64,000 nucleotides of DNA, taken from NCBI GenBank assembly GCA_913019975.1, contig CAJWBH010000014.1, forward strand, positions 61,526-125,525, given 5' to 3'. Under the pieces are notes generated by a model. It made no database searches. It had not been told where the DNA came from and was given only the letters and a program-made list of their open reading frames with translations. Below are positions 36,801 through 45,687 of this stretch, in pieces (the stretch's first letter is position 1; each line of letters starts with the position of its first letter). The position numbers and the translations under genes were made by a program. This DNA is from Thalassolituus maritimus (GTDB lineage Bacteria > Pseudomonadota > Gammaproteobacteria > Pseudomonadales > Oceanobacteraceae).

Positions 36801-36877
36801 GAAGCATAGACTACGCTATCGAGCGCAGAAGAGTTCAGGCTTCGATTGAAGAGTTAAGCGTTTCCAGTGATACCTGA
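33824..36877 (+). CDS. CheB-CheR-PAS fusion with C-terminal receiver domain
   Basis: 1017 residues. CheB-type methylesterase domain (~12-195) with Ser19 in GASAGG, His46 in VVQHLS and Asp in [10 protein letters not shown]; CheR methyltransferase domain (~220-480) with [15 protein letters not shown]; a heptad coiled coil near 670-720 (repeats of TNEELQS); a PAS-like domain (~735-860); then a receiver domain (~885-1000) with acidic LLLEDDEVD, phospho-acceptor in [11 protein letters not shown] and SGYSEDD. CheB-CheR-PAS fusions are known sensory hubs; the added receiver is less common. The gene follows the GGDEF-EAL gene by 32 bp and probably forms a unit with it. Confidence 0.92.
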   Translation: MSNAPDAVSPTHYIGIGASAGGLEALQDLFANTPSDTGVAFIVVQHLSPDYKSMVPELLSRYSDMPIQQISDSTEIYPDHIYLMPPRKNMMIADGKLLLTDAMPESPPQMPINFFFKSLAQNYGHRAVGIVLSGTGSDGTRGIKSLKEEGGLVIVQEPDSAKFDGMPRSALNTGLADLILPATDIGENLVRFFQHPYISGAQPVRSENEEDNQAYDDIFKLLKRQSSINFSQYKASTVARRIERRLGINQLNGLNSYHRLLLESPKELQILSKELLIGVTRFFRDEEVFDYIYGRVIPDLVASVMERDKSLRIWVAGCSTGEEAYSLAILFREYIEKEELDCKVSIFATDVDSNAIAEASTGLYSEDIQFDVSEERLEKYFEGRPGGFQIVRSIRESVIFATHNMLEDPPFSNIDLVTCRNVLIYFQQGAQKRVLSSLFFALRYKGYLWLGPSESMGDLKSHFDQVSDRNKLFQKISNQRVPVGSTPPGITFTGKLASPVSMQPFNSVTRASKAVSGPLSLVQDRLLKEFVPACIVLNDTFEAVHVYGDVSRFVRPMGAGKVSNNINDIIHEDLSVAVSTALYRCEKCREDIFYTDVILHDDDGEDLNLNLSVLIVRSGDRESPMTSTNYVIQFQINENAERVIAKPGVSFDAQESSRHRIMDLEAELVKKQEHLQVTIEELETTNEELQSANEELMSANEELQSTNEELQSVNEELYTVNSEYQEKITQLTELNDDLDSVINATNIGIVFLDESLSIRKFTSVAKQYIHLMENDVGRPFHHISHDLKYHDLISDVVSVSTNGETIERAVYTRTESAVLVRILPYRNSGGRISRGIVITLTNISRQRFVEAALERAQSQLRDVVLEGSAQLLIDHDRSELSVLLLEDDEVDQLRIQRMLTDIGDRTYNIQTFGQIDEAVKAASSSEFDVCLLDYRLPGGTAKDFLDQASEYVLNTPCVLMSGYSEDDVDPSFVESGVFDFLNKDELTTQLIVRSIDYAIERRRVQASIEELSVSSDT

Positions 36878-36885
36878 TTTTATGC

Positions 36886-38442
36886 TCAGGTATTTTCCAG
36901 AGGCCAGGTAAACGAAAATACATTGCTGTATCTTACATTCGTAATTTCTTGATCTACAGGGGCGGGGTAGTATGACAGCGAGCCACCCATGCTATTGACG
37001 AGCCTCTCGGCTATGGCCAGTCCCATGCCGCTGCCCTCGACCTGATCCCGGGGGCGTAAGGTTTGAAACATCTCAAAAATGCGCTGGCGATACTCCTCGG
37101 GTATCTGCGGGTTCTGATCCATTACCTCAATAACGACACGACCTTTATCTACGGCTGTCGTGACAAGCAGATGTTCTGAGCTGTCGCCTTTATGCTTTAT
37201 TGCGTTACTCAGCAGGTTCTGTAGCACCTGAGACAGCTTGGTGGGCGACGGTACCCTTTGAGGGGGGATGCTTGTTATGTTCAGTGTAAGAGTACGATCA
37301 GGGCAAAGAGATTCGAATATTTCGCGAATGAGTGAATCAAAATTCACTTCTTCAGTTGGGTTGTTAGTCTCAGATCCAGACCTGGAGTAGGTGAGTATAT
37401 CTTCGAGTAGGTGCTCAAGGCGGGCGACCCGTTTATTCATCATGCTTATATGACTTTTGACGGATTCAGGTGGATCCGGAAGGTCTTCCTCTATCCAGGA
37501 CGCTAGCTGGCGAATGCCACGCAGAGGTGCTTTAAGGTCGTGAGAAGCGACATAAGCGAATCGTTCGAGATCACGATTGGAACGCTCAAGCTCCTGTTCC
37601 CTCAGTTTTTCTTCTGTGATGTCCCAGTTTGCACCTCGCATTCGTAGTGGCTCGCCAGCTTCGTTATAAAAAATCTCAGCAGCAGACTTGATGTAGCGAA
37701 TGCTGCCATCACGGAGTGGCACACGAATTTCTGTTCTGAAGAAGCGCTCACCCTTGATCGCGGCTTGCATACGCTGTTCGATGTCTTCGATATCATCGGG
37801 GTGAACCGCGCCGCGCCAATGTTCGTACTGCAAGGCCTGTCCGTCAGTATCGAGCTGATAGAGCTCAAGCATGGTATCGTCCCAGATAATCTGATCGGTT
37901 GTCAGATCCCAGAGCCAGATACCGATGCCGGCAGTTTCCAGTACAACCTTGTTGGTTTCGCTGACGTCTTCAAGGCTGGCCTCGAGTTCTTTACCGATAG
38001 CAACCAGTTGCTCCCGGGCACGCATCAGCTCAGTCAGATCTGTGTGGGCGCCAAGCATGCGCGTTGGTTGGTTATTCTCATCCCGGATGATCAGCCCGCG
38101 ACAGCGTATCCAGACAGTGTGGCCATCCTTGTGCCGGTATCTGACGACCTGGTCGTAGGGGTGGTTTGGGTCAGCTTTATGCTTTTCAAAATTGTCCAGT
38201 ACGCCGGGTAGATCTTCGGGGAAGATATTTTCCTGCCACCAGGCTGAGGTATGTGGAATTTCGTCGTTTTTATAACCGAAGACTCTTTTGAACTGGGGGC
38301 TCAGCCACTCTTGCTCGGGGTCTGTGAGGTCCCAATACCAGAGACCGTCCGTGGCGCCCAGCTCGAACCAGTCGAACAGATCGGCATCTTCTCTCAGTTT
38401 ATTGGAGAGCTCAGTGTAGAGGTAATGAGTTTCCTTTGACAT
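36886..38442 (-). CDS. PAS-PAS sensor histidine kinase
   Basis: 518 residues. Two PAS/PAC domains (~25-140 and ~165-280), the second ending in WDITEEKLREQELERSNRDL; a HisKA domain with phospho-acceptor H301 in VASHDLKAPLRGI; and a HATPase domain with the N box LQNLLSNAIKHKG, EVMDQNPQIP (G1) and GSGMGLAIAERL (G2). No membrane span, so it is a soluble sensor. It is transcribed divergently from the receiver gene at 38578, forming a phytochrome/Rcp-like kinase-regulator pair, and converges on the CheB-CheR gene with 8 bp between stops. Confidence 0.92.
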   Translation of the reverse strand: MSKETHYLYTELSNKLREDADLFDWFELGATDGLWYWDLTDPEQEWLSPQFKRVFGYKNDEIPHTSAWWQENIFPEDLPGVLDNFEKHKADPNHPYDQVVRYRHKDGHTVWIRCRGLIIRDENNQPTRMLGAHTDLTELMRAREQLVAIGKELEASLEDVSETNKVVLETAGIGIWLWDLTTDQIIWDDTMLELYQLDTDGQALQYEHWRGAVHPDDIEDIEQRMQAAIKGERFFRTEIRVPLRDGSIRYIKSAAEIFYNEAGEPLRMRGANWDITEEKLREQELERSNRDLERFAYVASHDLKAPLRGIRQLASWIEEDLPDPPESVKSHISMMNKRVARLEHLLEDILTYSRSGSETNNPTEEVNFDSLIREIFESLCPDRTLTLNITSIPPQRVPSPTKLSQVLQNLLSNAIKHKGDSSEHLLVTTAVDKGRVVIEVMDQNPQIPEEYRQRIFEMFQTLRPRDQVEGSGMGLAIAERLVNSMGGSLSYYPAPVDQEITNVRYSNVFSFTWPLENT

Positions 38443-38577
38443 GATGACTCCCTGTGACTTCTTCCGGTGAACTCTTTTATCAGGTGACTCTTATCTCATG
38501 TGAGTCGAACACTGACTTCTTGTAGTTTTACGCAGTGGTAAGCTATTGTGGTGCAGTACTTTGAAGGTGACAACCGG

Positions 38578-38994
38578 ATGTCTGAGATAGATGAAATATT
38601 TCTGGTCGATGATGACGACGTTGATGTGATGGCGATACGCCGTGCGCTGCAACGCGTCAGTAATCCGCCGAAGCTCATCGTTGCGAACGATGGTGAAGAA
38701 GCACTCAACCTTCTTATCGAAGGCCGGTTGAGTAAGTCATCTGTCATTGTGCTGGACATAAATATGCCACGCATATCCGGTTTTGAGCTTTTGAAGAAGC
38801 TTCGTTGTAATGTTGAGCTGCAAGCCTATCGCGACCTCCCCGTCTGGGTTATGACGACATCTGAGGCTGATCGCGATCTGGAACGCGCCGATGAGTATGA
38901 TGTAGCAGGGTATATCCGCAAGACGTTTCAGAGTGCGGATGTGAATAGGATTCTGCGTCGGATATTGGGTGATGGATCAGCGGACGCAGGTTGA
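38578..38994 (+). CDS. Stand-alone response regulator receiver (Rcp1-like)
   Basis: 138 residues, receiver domain only. The acidic pocket is LVDDDDVD near 9-16, the phospho-acceptor D60 lies in VIVLDINMPRISGFELL, followed by VMTTSEADRD and GYIRKTF (conserved Lys). The ATG at 38578 is chosen over a GTG 30 bp upstream because GAAGGTGA lies 7 bp before it. Such single-domain regulators usually partner a nearby soluble histidine kinase, here the divergent PAS-PAS kinase. It is followed by a DUF2805 gene after 12 bp. Confidence 0.92.
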   Translation: MSEIDEIFLVDDDDVDVMAIRRALQRVSNPPKLIVANDGEEALNLLIEGRLSKSSVIVLDINMPRISGFELLKKLRCNVELQAYRDLPVWVMTTSEADRDLERADEYDVAGYIRKTFQSADVNRILRRILGDGSADAG

Positions 38995-39006
38995 GAGGTA
39001 ACAAGT

Positions 39007-39273
39007 GTGACAGGCTCCGATCGCCATTTTTCCGCAGAAGATATATCACGAATCATTGAGATGGCCTGGGAGGACCGAACGCCCTTTGAGGCGATCGAAA
39101 CTCTTTTCGGGCTGCCAGAAAAAGAGGTCATCGTTCTTATGCGCAGAGAGATGAAGCCTTCATCTTTCCGCATGTGGCGCAAACGAGTCAGTGGCCGGGC
39201 CACTAAGCATCTTGCTTTGCGGCCTGCAGGTATCGACCGTGCCTACTGCCCGACTCAATACAAGCATCGCTGA
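39007..39273 (+). CDS. TIGR03643/DUF2805 family small protein
   Basis: 88 residues beginning at a GTG preceded by GAGAGGTAAC. Recognised by IIEMAWEDRTPFEAIE, GLPEKEVIVLMRREMKPSSF and WRKRVSGRATKH, the conserved core of this family. It is a small basic protein that may have a helix-turn-helix-like shape (DRTPFEAIETLFGLPEKEVI), but no function is established that I know. It is packed tightly behind the response regulator. Confidence 0.8.
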   Translation: MTGSDRHFSAEDISRIIEMAWEDRTPFEAIETLFGLPEKEVIVLMRREMKPSSFRMWRKRVSGRATKHLALRPAGIDRAYCPTQYKHR

Positions 39274-39300
39274 TCTATACAAGCGCCGCAGAGTAGCACT

Positions 39301-40134
39301 TTGAACAGTCTTTCGATCTTTGGTGTCAGTTTCCCTCTGGTTCCTTTTCTAGGCCTCAGCGCGCTATTGCTGATGGCCGTTGCGAATCGTGTTTTACCCG
39401 ACGGAATCCCCGGCCTGGTTGATCGCATTATCTCGAGAGTGTTTGTCGCATTGGTGATCTCGCGCATGGTATTCGTCGTCCAATACCGCGATCAGTACTT
39501 TGCCGCGGAAACACCCGCATTCGCTATTGTAGATATCCGTGACCGAGGATTCGAGCCCATCGCATTCCTGGTGGTTATCGCACTGGGTATCGGGCACATG
39601 CTGCTAAGGGAAGTAGCATGGCGTAGGCCACTAATCGTCATGGTAACGATTGCTCTGCTATGGATTGGCGCAGGATTCAGCTTGTTTAAATTCACTCATA
39701 GCACGCCAGATCTGTGGCCGGAATACAGCTTTAACGACCTGACGGGTAAGTCTTTTCCGCTCAGGTCTGATGTTGCGAATGTCACGGTTGTGAATCTGTG
39801 GGCGACCTGGTGTCCGACGTGCAGGGCTGAAATGGAAGTGTTTGAACAAGCCCAGCAAGCCTACCCACATGTACGTTTTGTTATGCTCAACCAGGGGGAG
39901 AGCAAGGCTGAGGTCGCAGCCTTTATCGAAGCGGAGGGGTATCAGTTTGATAACCTATGGCTCGATATGGAAGGACGTATGGGGCACTGGTTTGGCCAGA
40001 GCGCTTTGCCTGTGACTCTCGTATTTAACAAGGAGGGTAAGCTGCTGAATGGCCGTATGGGAGCGATGTCGGCTGCTACTCTTGAACAGCTCCTTACCCA
40101 GGGTTCTGGCCTTTCACTTCCCACCCATTTCTGA
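39301..40134 (+). CDS. Membrane-anchored TlpA-like thioredoxin-fold protein
   Basis: 277 residues from a TTG start. The N-terminal ~130 residues have about three to four hydrophobic segments (PLVPFLGLSALLLMAV, VALVISRMVFVV, IAFLVVIALGIGHMLL, LIVMVTIALLWIGAGF) and resemble an Lgt-like membrane region without its catalytic signature that I can see. The C-terminal half is a thioredoxin domain with the redox motif in WATWCPTCRAEM (CPTC) and a cis-Pro in SALPVTLVFN. Likely a periplasmic thiol-disulfide reductase tethered to the inner membrane. The TTG start is uncertain; no ATG is available before the first hydrophobic segment. Confidence 0.75.
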   Translation: MNSLSIFGVSFPLVPFLGLSALLLMAVANRVLPDGIPGLVDRIISRVFVALVISRMVFVVQYRDQYFAAETPAFAIVDIRDRGFEPIAFLVVIALGIGHMLLREVAWRRPLIVMVTIALLWIGAGFSLFKFTHSTPDLWPEYSFNDLTGKSFPLRSDVANVTVVNLWATWCPTCRAEMEVFEQAQQAYPHVRFVMLNQGESKAEVAAFIEAEGYQFDNLWLDMEGRMGHWFGQSALPVTLVFNKEGKLLNGRMGAMSAATLEQLLTQGSGLSLPTHF

Positions 40135-40188
40135 CTTCTTGCCGAGTTATTAAGCCCTGGTACTCAAAGGCTTCTCTTTTTGGTGCAT

Positions 40189-40205
40189 CTGGCCTGCATT
40201 TTGCT
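40189..40205 (+). promoter_or_regulatory. Sigma-54 type promoter of the urease operon
   Basis: CTGGCCTGCATTTTGCT matches the RpoN consensus YTGGCACG-N4-TTGCW, with the invariant GG (40191-40192) and GC (40203-40204) separated by exactly 10 bp. Transcription would begin about 12 bp downstream, leaving a leader of about 40 nt before ureD. Sigma-54 control fits nitrogen regulation of urease. I did not find a convincing NtrC site. Confidence 0.65.
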
Positions 40206-40255
40206 CTGTTAGTGCACAATAAAGTGAATACAATCGTGGATACCTGATTCAGACC

Positions 40256-41107
40256 ATGTTGCAGGCTGTAAAAAACGTTCGACCCGGCTGGCAAGCCAAG
40301 ATGAATATGCGCCTTGAAAAGCGAGGCGAGCGAACCGTGATGGCTGGTCTGACGCACCATGGCCCCCTCCGCGTGCAGCGCCCCTTCTACCCTGAGGGCG
40401 AAACCAGTCACATTTATCTTCTGCATCCACCGGGCGGCGTTGTGGGCGGAGATGGCTTATCGATTGATATTGAATGCTGTCAGAACGCTCATGGTTTGTT
40501 TACTACGCCGGGAGCTACCAAGTTCTATCTGAGTGCAGGCGCGACCGCGGATGTAACACAGGTGCTTCATATTGGTGCAGGCTGTGCACTGGAATGGTTC
40601 CCTCAGGAGAGCATTTTCTTTACCGGCGCCAAAGTGAAAGCAAAAACTCAGATCGATCTTGAGGATGATGCTCATTTCATGGGCTGGGAAATCAGCTGCT
40701 TCGGGCGGCCGGTTAATGAAGAACGCTTTCTGCATGGCAAGGTGCACTCGAAGTTTTTTGTCCGACGCAACGGACGGCCCTTGTTGAGCGATCACCTGTT
40801 GGTCTCTGATCCTAAGCATCTCAGTGCGGCTGCAGGATTGCGGGACTATCCGATGCAGGGGCTGTTTGTGGCGACTGGCGGTACTGAAGCACTACTGGAG
40901 GCCTGCCGCGATGTTCTCGCTGAGGCGCAGACGAAGCTGGAAAGCCCACTTCCTGCTGGGCTGACCCTGCTGGATGATCTGATTGTTCTGAGAGTGCTGG
41001 GCATCAGCACTGAAAAAATGCAGTCGTTAATGATTCCGGTGTGGCAACTGCTGCGCCAGAAAGTATTAAATAAAGGGGCGGAAATTCCGCGAATCTGGAA
41101 TACCTGA
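40256..41107 (+). CDS. ureD: Urease accessory protein UreD
   Basis: 283 residues; UreD(H) scaffold that binds apo-urease and recruits UreF and UreG for nickel insertion. Family features are [71 protein letters not shown] and a late [10 protein letters not shown]. First gene of ureDABCE-x-FG, 11 bp before ureA. Confidence 0.95.
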   Translation: MLQAVKNVRPGWQAKMNMRLEKRGERTVMAGLTHHGPLRVQRPFYPEGETSHIYLLHPPGGVVGGDGLSIDIECCQNAHGLFTTPGATKFYLSAGATADVTQVLHIGAGCALEWFPQESIFFTGAKVKAKTQIDLEDDAHFMGWEISCFGRPVNEERFLHGKVHSKFFVRRNGRPLLSDHLLVSDPKHLSAAAGLRDYPMQGLFVATGGTEALLEACRDVLAEAQTKLESPLPAGLTLLDDLIVLRVLGISTEKMQSLMIPVWQLLRQKVLNKGAEIPRIWNT

Positions 41108-41118
41108 CAGGCAGACTT

Positions 41119-41421
41119 ATGGAACTGACACCAAGAGAGAAAGACAAGTTACTTATTTTTACCGCTGCTCTGTTAGCCGAGCGTCGTATGGCTCGGGGAG
41201 TAAAACTGAATTATCCGGAAGCCGTCGCCTTTATTACCGCGGCGATTATGGAAGGCGCTCGTGATGGTCGGACTGTCTCTGAATTAATGGGGCATGGCCG
41301 GACTCTCCTTACCCGCGATGACGTGATGGAAGGTGTACCCGAAATGATTCACGAAGTGCAGGTCGAAGCGACTTTCCCCGATGGTACTAAGTTAGTCACT
41401 GTTCATAACCCTATTGTCTGA
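41119..41421 (+). CDS. ureA: Urease subunit gamma
   Basis: 100 residues, the standard length, with [52 protein letters not shown] and [18 protein letters not shown]. Smallest structural subunit of the three-subunit bacterial urease. Confidence 0.98.
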   Translation: MELTPREKDKLLIFTAALLAERRMARGVKLNYPEAVAFITAAIMEGARDGRTVSELMGHGRTLLTRDDVMEGVPEMIHEVQVEATFPDGTKLVTVHNPIV

Positions 41422-41453
41422 TCACGGCAGTTTAACGGATTGAGGAGCACGCA

Positions 41454-41759
41454 ATGATACCTGGTGAAGTTAAGGCTGCGGAAGGCAGTATCACACTCAA
41501 TGAAGGTCGTCAGACGTTAGAAATAGAAGTGGCGAATACGGGCGATCGTCCTATTCAGGTTGGATCTCACTATCACTTTTACGAAGTGAATAATTCACTG
41601 ACATTTGATCGTGAAAAGACCCGCGGCTACCGACTCAATATTCCTGCGGGAACCGCAGTCCGCATTGAACCGGGGCAAACGCGAACGGTGGAATTAGTTG
41701 AGTATACCGGTGCACGGAAAGTGTATGGATTCCAGGGCAAAGTGATGGGAGACCTGTAA
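41454..41759 (+). CDS. ureB: Urease subunit beta
   Basis: 101 residues with the diagnostic [38 protein letters not shown] and [29 protein letters not shown]. The ATG follows TTGAGGAGCACGCA, a strong ribosome-binding site. Its last base is the first base of the ureC ATG, so the two are coupled. Confidence 0.98.
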   Translation: MIPGEVKAAEGSITLNEGRQTLEIEVANTGDRPIQVGSHYHFYEVNNSLTFDREKTRGYRLNIPAGTAVRIEPGQTRTVELVEYTGARKVYGFQGKVMGDL

Positions 41760-43474
41760 TGACGGACAGCAATAAAACGATTTCGCGTCAGGCCTATGCC
41801 GATATGTTCGGGCCCACAAAGGGCGATAAAGTGCGCCTTGCGGATACTGAACTCTGGATTGAAGTTGAGAACGACTATACGACGTACGGCGATGAAGTAA
41901 AATTCGGCGGTGGTAAAGTAATTCGTGACGGCATGGGGCAATCACAAAGCACCTCAGAAAAAGTCATGGATTGTGTCATGACGAATGCTCTGGTCATCGA
42001 TTACACCGGAATTTATAAGGCAGACATCGGTATTAAAGGTGGGCGTATTGCCGCCATTGGTAAAGCCGGTAATCCAGATGTTCAGCCGGACGTCACCATT
42101 GAAGTTGGTCCGGGTACCGACGTGATTGCCGCAGAAGGTAAGATCGTCACGGCGGGTGGTATCGACTCTCATATTCACTTTATTTGCCCACAGCAGATCG
42201 AAGAAGCACTGGCATCCGGTGTCACGACCATGCTGGGAGGTGGCACAGGCCCGACAACAGGCACCAACGCAACAACGGTAACGCCGGGCCCCTGGAATAT
42301 GGCGCGCATGCTTGAAGCTGCTGACGAATTTCCGATGAACCTTGGTTTTCTGGGTAAGGGCAATGCCAGTCAACCTGAAGGTCTGCGTGAGCAGATTGCA
42401 GCGGGAGCGATTGGTCTTAAATTGCACGAAGATTGGGGAACAACGCCAGCGTCGATTGACTGCGCACTCACGGTGGCAGAAGAAACCGACACCCAGATCG
42501 CGATTCACACCGATACTCTGAACGAGTCGGGTTTTGTTGAAGACACCATTGCTGCATTTAAAGGTCGTACCATTCACACGTACCACACTGAGGGTGCGGG
42601 TGGTGGTCACGCGCCGGACATTATTAAAGCCGCCGGGCTGTCTAATGTGTTGCCGTCGTCAACCAACCCAACGCGCCCGTATACTGTAAATACAGCAGAC
42701 GAACACCTCGATATGCTGATGGTGTGTCACCACCTTGATCCAAGCATTCCAGAAGACGTTGCCTTTGCTGAGTCACGTATTCGTGTTGAAACCATTGCTG
42801 CGGAAGATATTCTTCACGACCTGGGCGCATTCTCGATGATTTCGTCAGACTCTCAGGCGATGGGGCGTGTTGGCGAAGTGGTGACCCGTACCTGGCAGAC
42901 TGCGCACAAAATGAAAGTACAGCGTGGCAATCTCCCTGAAGACCCGGAAACTCATGATAACTTCCGGGTAAAACGTTATATCGCGAAATACACCATTAAC
43001 CCTGCCATTGCCCACGGTATGTCGCACGAAATCGGTTCCGTCGAAGTCGGAAAACTTGCTGACCTGGTGGTCTGGAGCCCGGCATTCTTTGGTGTTAAAC
43101 CCGACCTGATTCTGAAAGGCGGCTTTATTGCGATGGCCAAAATGGGTGACCCGAATGCGTCTATTCCGACGCCACAGCCTGTCCACTACCGTCCGATGTT
43201 TGGTAGTTATGGTAAAACCCGTAACGCAACCAGCATGACCTTTATTTCTCAGGCGGCGCTGGATGCCGGTGTGCCAGAGAAATTAGGCCTTAAAAACCTG
43301 ATTGGTGTGGTGAAAGGCTGCCGTACTGCAACCAAAGCGAGCATGGTGCTTAACGATTGGCAGCCGGATATTTCGGTCGACCCTCAGACGTACGAAGTGC
43401 GTGCGAACGGTGAGTTGCTGACCTGTGAACCTGCGGAAGTATTGCCTATGGCGCAGAGATACTTTTTATTCTAA
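41759..43474 (+). CDS. ureC: Urease subunit alpha (nickel enzyme)
   Basis: 571-residue catalytic subunit that hydrolyses urea to ammonia and carbamate. All nickel-site residues are visible: H138 and H140 in GIDSHIHF, the carbamylated K221 in [12 protein letters not shown]250 in [10 protein letters not shown]276 in [14 protein letters not shown] and D364 in [10 protein letters not shown]; the catalytic flap His is H324 in MVCHHLDP. Length and start ([20 protein letters not shown]) are canonical, so the enzyme should be active. Confidence 0.98.
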   Translation: MTDSNKTISRQAYADMFGPTKGDKVRLADTELWIEVENDYTTYGDEVKFGGGKVIRDGMGQSQSTSEKVMDCVMTNALVIDYTGIYKADIGIKGGRIAAIGKAGNPDVQPDVTIEVGPGTDVIAAEGKIVTAGGIDSHIHFICPQQIEEALASGVTTMLGGGTGPTTGTNATTVTPGPWNMARMLEAADEFPMNLGFLGKGNASQPEGLREQIAAGAIGLKLHEDWGTTPASIDCALTVAEETDTQIAIHTDTLNESGFVEDTIAAFKGRTIHTYHTEGAGGGHAPDIIKAAGLSNVLPSSTNPTRPYTVNTADEHLDMLMVCHHLDPSIPEDVAFAESRIRVETIAAEDILHDLGAFSMISSDSQAMGRVGEVVTRTWQTAHKMKVQRGNLPEDPETHDNFRVKRYIAKYTINPAIAHGMSHEIGSVEVGKLADLVVWSPAFFGVKPDLILKGGFIAMAKMGDPNASIPTPQPVHYRPMFGSYGKTRNATSMTFISQAALDAGVPEKLGLKNLIGVVKGCRTATKASMVLNDWQPDISVDPQTYEVRANGELLTCEPAEVLPMAQRYFLF

Positions 43475-43511
43475 TTAAAGGCAAAGCCGCTTTTTTAAAT
43501 TGAAGAAAAAC

Positions 43512-44033
43512 ATGATTGAACTGATTAAAAAATTAACCGCTCACGAAGTGTCGCACGCAGATTTATCTGCAGCGAAAACACTGAGCCTCCCGATTGATCT
43601 GCGCATTAAGAGTCGTCAGCGAGTAACGCTGGAAGACGGCGCTGAAGCCGGCTTATTTTTAGAACGCGGTACTCTGCTGCGTGGTGGTGACATCATTACT
43701 GATGGGCAGGGAATATTGGTACGAGTAGTGGCTGCTGATGAAACGGTATCTACTGTTCGCTGTGCAGATCCTCTGTTACTGGCAAAAATCGCCTATCACC
43801 TGGGTAATCGTCACGTTCCGTTGCAGATCGAGTCTGGCTGGTTGCGCTTCCAGCATGATCATGTCCTTGAAGATATGGTGCGTCAGCTGCCGGGTGCCTC
43901 CGAAGCTGCAGAGGTGATCTGTGAGCAGGCTCCTTTTGAGCCTGAGTCGGGCGCCTATCAGCAGGGCGGTGGGCATCACCACCATGGGCACGACCATGAT
44001 GACCATTCACATACACATAGCCACTCGCACTGA
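43512..44033 (+). CDS. ureE: Urease accessory nickel chaperone UreE
   Basis: 173 residues from the ATG at 43512; an in-frame TTG four codons upstream is less likely. Typical domain order: SLPIDLRIKSRQRVTLEDG, EAGLFLERGTLLRGGDII, then the metal-site region IAYHLGNRHVPLQI and HDHVLEDMV. The tail from about 150 is very His-rich (GGGHHHHGHDHDDHSHTHSH), the Ni2+-storing extension seen in some UreE proteins. It donates Ni to UreG. Confidence 0.95.
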   Translation: MIELIKKLTAHEVSHADLSAAKTLSLPIDLRIKSRQRVTLEDGAEAGLFLERGTLLRGGDIITDGQGILVRVVAADETVSTVRCADPLLLAKIAYHLGNRHVPLQIESGWLRFQHDHVLEDMVRQLPGASEAAEVICEQAPFEPESGAYQQGGGHHHHGHDHDDHSHTHSHSH

Positions 44034-44068
44034 ATGCGAGTGGTTGAAATATCGATTGGAGATTTGAA

Positions 44069-44296
44069 ATGAAAAAATTACTGGCTGGCCTCGCGGCTTC
44101 TGCAATGTCTACTGTTGCATTCGCGCACGAAGGTGATCACTCCGGCGAATCTTTGGGTGGTCTGGTGCATCACTCTCTATTTGATGCCGACCACTTGTTG
44201 ATGTTGCTTGGCGCTGTACTGGTCATCGGTAGTGGTGTGGCGATGTTTGTGCGTAGCCAGAAAGCGCGTGCGAATTCTGAGAACGCAGACAAGTAA
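44069..44296 (+). CDS. Small exported His-rich membrane protein, HupE/UreJ-like fragment
   Basis: 75 residues between ureE and ureF. A signal sequence (MKKLLAGLAASAMSTVAFA) is followed by a mature N-terminus HEGDHSGESLGG, then VHHSLFDADHLLMLLGAVLV and one membrane span ending in RSQKARA. The mature His at position 1 and the DADHLLMLLG segment recall HupE/UreJ nickel permeases (HPxxGxDHLL), but only one of their several spans is present. GATTTGAA precedes the ATG weakly. The uniform spacing in the operon and export signal suggest a small nickel-handling protein, which is inference. Confidence 0.7.
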   Translation: MKKLLAGLAASAMSTVAFAHEGDHSGESLGGLVHHSLFDADHLLMLLGAVLVIGSGVAMFVRSQKARANSENADK

Positions 44297-44302
44297 TACG
44301 CT

Positions 44303-44989
44303 ATGTCCGCAGCCTACTTTCGCTTGCAGCAACTGATCAGCCCGTCATTGCCTATTGGCGCATTCACTTATTCACAGGGGATGGAATGGGCCGTAGAAAG
44401 TGGCTGGATTAAAGATGCAGAAAGCCTGTATGCATGGCTGGATTCTGTACTCAGCGGCACCATGGTGACGATGGAGCTACCCCTGCTTCTACGTATCGCA
44501 GACTGCATTGAAAATAAAGATGCGCAGGGTTGCCATGACTGGTCGGCCTATCTTCTTTCCTGCCGGGAAACCAGTGAATTGCGCGCAGAAGAACAGCAGC
44601 GGGGTCAGGCGTTTTCTGCTCTGCTGGATAAGCTGCCTGAAGCCGCTGCCTGGCCAGAGTTAAGTGACCCGGTCTGGCGCGGTGCTATGGATATCAGCCA
44701 GCTCACAGGCTTCGCACTCGCTTGCTACAAGTGGAATATATCCCGCGAAGATATGCTGAGAGGGTACCTATGGAGTTGGCTTGAGAATATGGTTATTGGT
44801 GCCGTTAAGCTTATTCCCCTAGGGCAGAGTGATGGGCAGCGGGTACTGTTCCGCTTTACGGATTATCTGAGTACGGCCTGTGAGGAGGCGTTCGATGTTG
44901 AAGATGATGACATCGGGGCTTCTTCACCAGCGCAAGCGATTGCCAGCAGTCTGCATGAAACACAATATTGTCGTTTGTTCCGCTCATAA
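44303..44989 (+). CDS. ureF: Urease accessory protein UreF
   Basis: 228 residues, all-helical UreF family. Seen: [21 protein letters not shown]-like opening ([20 protein letters not shown]), [16 protein letters not shown], and a late [19 protein letters not shown] with GQRVLF. It bridges UreD and UreG in the activation complex and acts on UreG GTPase fidelity. It starts 6 bp after the small HupE-like gene. Confidence 0.95.
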   Translation: MSAAYFRLQQLISPSLPIGAFTYSQGMEWAVESGWIKDAESLYAWLDSVLSGTMVTMELPLLLRIADCIENKDAQGCHDWSAYLLSCRETSELRAEEQQRGQAFSALLDKLPEAAAWPELSDPVWRGAMDISQLTGFALACYKWNISREDMLRGYLWSWLENMVIGAVKLIPLGQSDGQRVLFRFTDYLSTACEEAFDVEDDDIGASSPAQAIASSLHETQYCRLFRS

Positions 44990-45039
44990 AAATAGCGGGA
45001 AAAACCAGAATTAAAGAATTGATAAAACAGGAAATAAAA

Positions 45040-45681
45040 ATGGCTGATTACAAATCTCCACTCCGTGTTGGTATTGGCGGCCCGGTGGGCTCAGGAAAAA
45101 CTGCACTGTTAGAGCAGCTGTGTAAAGCCATGCGCGACGACTATCATATTGCTGTGGTAACCAACGATATTTACACCAAAGAAGACCAGCGTATCCTGAC
45201 TCAGGCGGAAGCTTTGGAGCCAGAGCGTATCGTGGGGGTTGAAACAGGTGGCTGCCCGCATACGGCGATTCGTGAAGACGCATCGATGAACCTTGCGGCG
45301 GTAGAAACGCTGGCAAAGAAATTCGGTAATCTGGATGTGGTGTTCGTTGAAAGTGGCGGTGACAACCTTTCGGCAACCTTCAGCCCTGAACTGGCGGATC
45401 TCACTATCTACGTGATCGACGTAGCTTCGGGCGAGAAGATTCCACGCAAGGGCGGCCCGGGTATTACCAAGTCAGACCTGCTGGTGATTAATAAAATCGA
45501 CCTGGCTGAGCTGGTGGGTGCGAACCTGAGCATTATGGACTCCGATACCAAGCGTATGCGTGGCGAGAAGCCTTATGTGTTCTCGAATCTGCGCACAGAC
45601 ATCGAAGGCCTGAACGACATCATCAGCTTTATCACCCGTGAAGGAATGCTGAAGAGTCATGCGGAGAAAATGGCGGGCTGA
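45040..45681 (+). CDS. ureG: Urease accessory GTPase UreG
   Basis: 213 residues from the ATG at 45040, preceded by ACAGGAAATAAA; a longer frame beginning inside ureF is rejected. SIMIBI-class GTPase with P-loop GGPVGSGKT (13-21), nickel-site C72-P-H74 in [25 protein letters not shown] and the guanine-specificity NKID. Drives nickel delivery to urease. Last gene of the operon; it converges on the NrtR-like gene with 6 bp between. Confidence 0.97.
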   Translation: MADYKSPLRVGIGGPVGSGKTALLEQLCKAMRDDYHIAVVTNDIYTKEDQRILTQAEALEPERIVGVETGGCPHTAIREDASMNLAAVETLAKKFGNLDVVFVESGGDNLSATFSPELADLTIYVIDVASGEKIPRKGGPGITKSDLLVINKIDLAELVGANLSIMDSDTKRMRGEKPYVFSNLRTDIEGLNDIISFITREGMLKSHAEKMAG

Positions 45682-45687
45682 TTGTCT

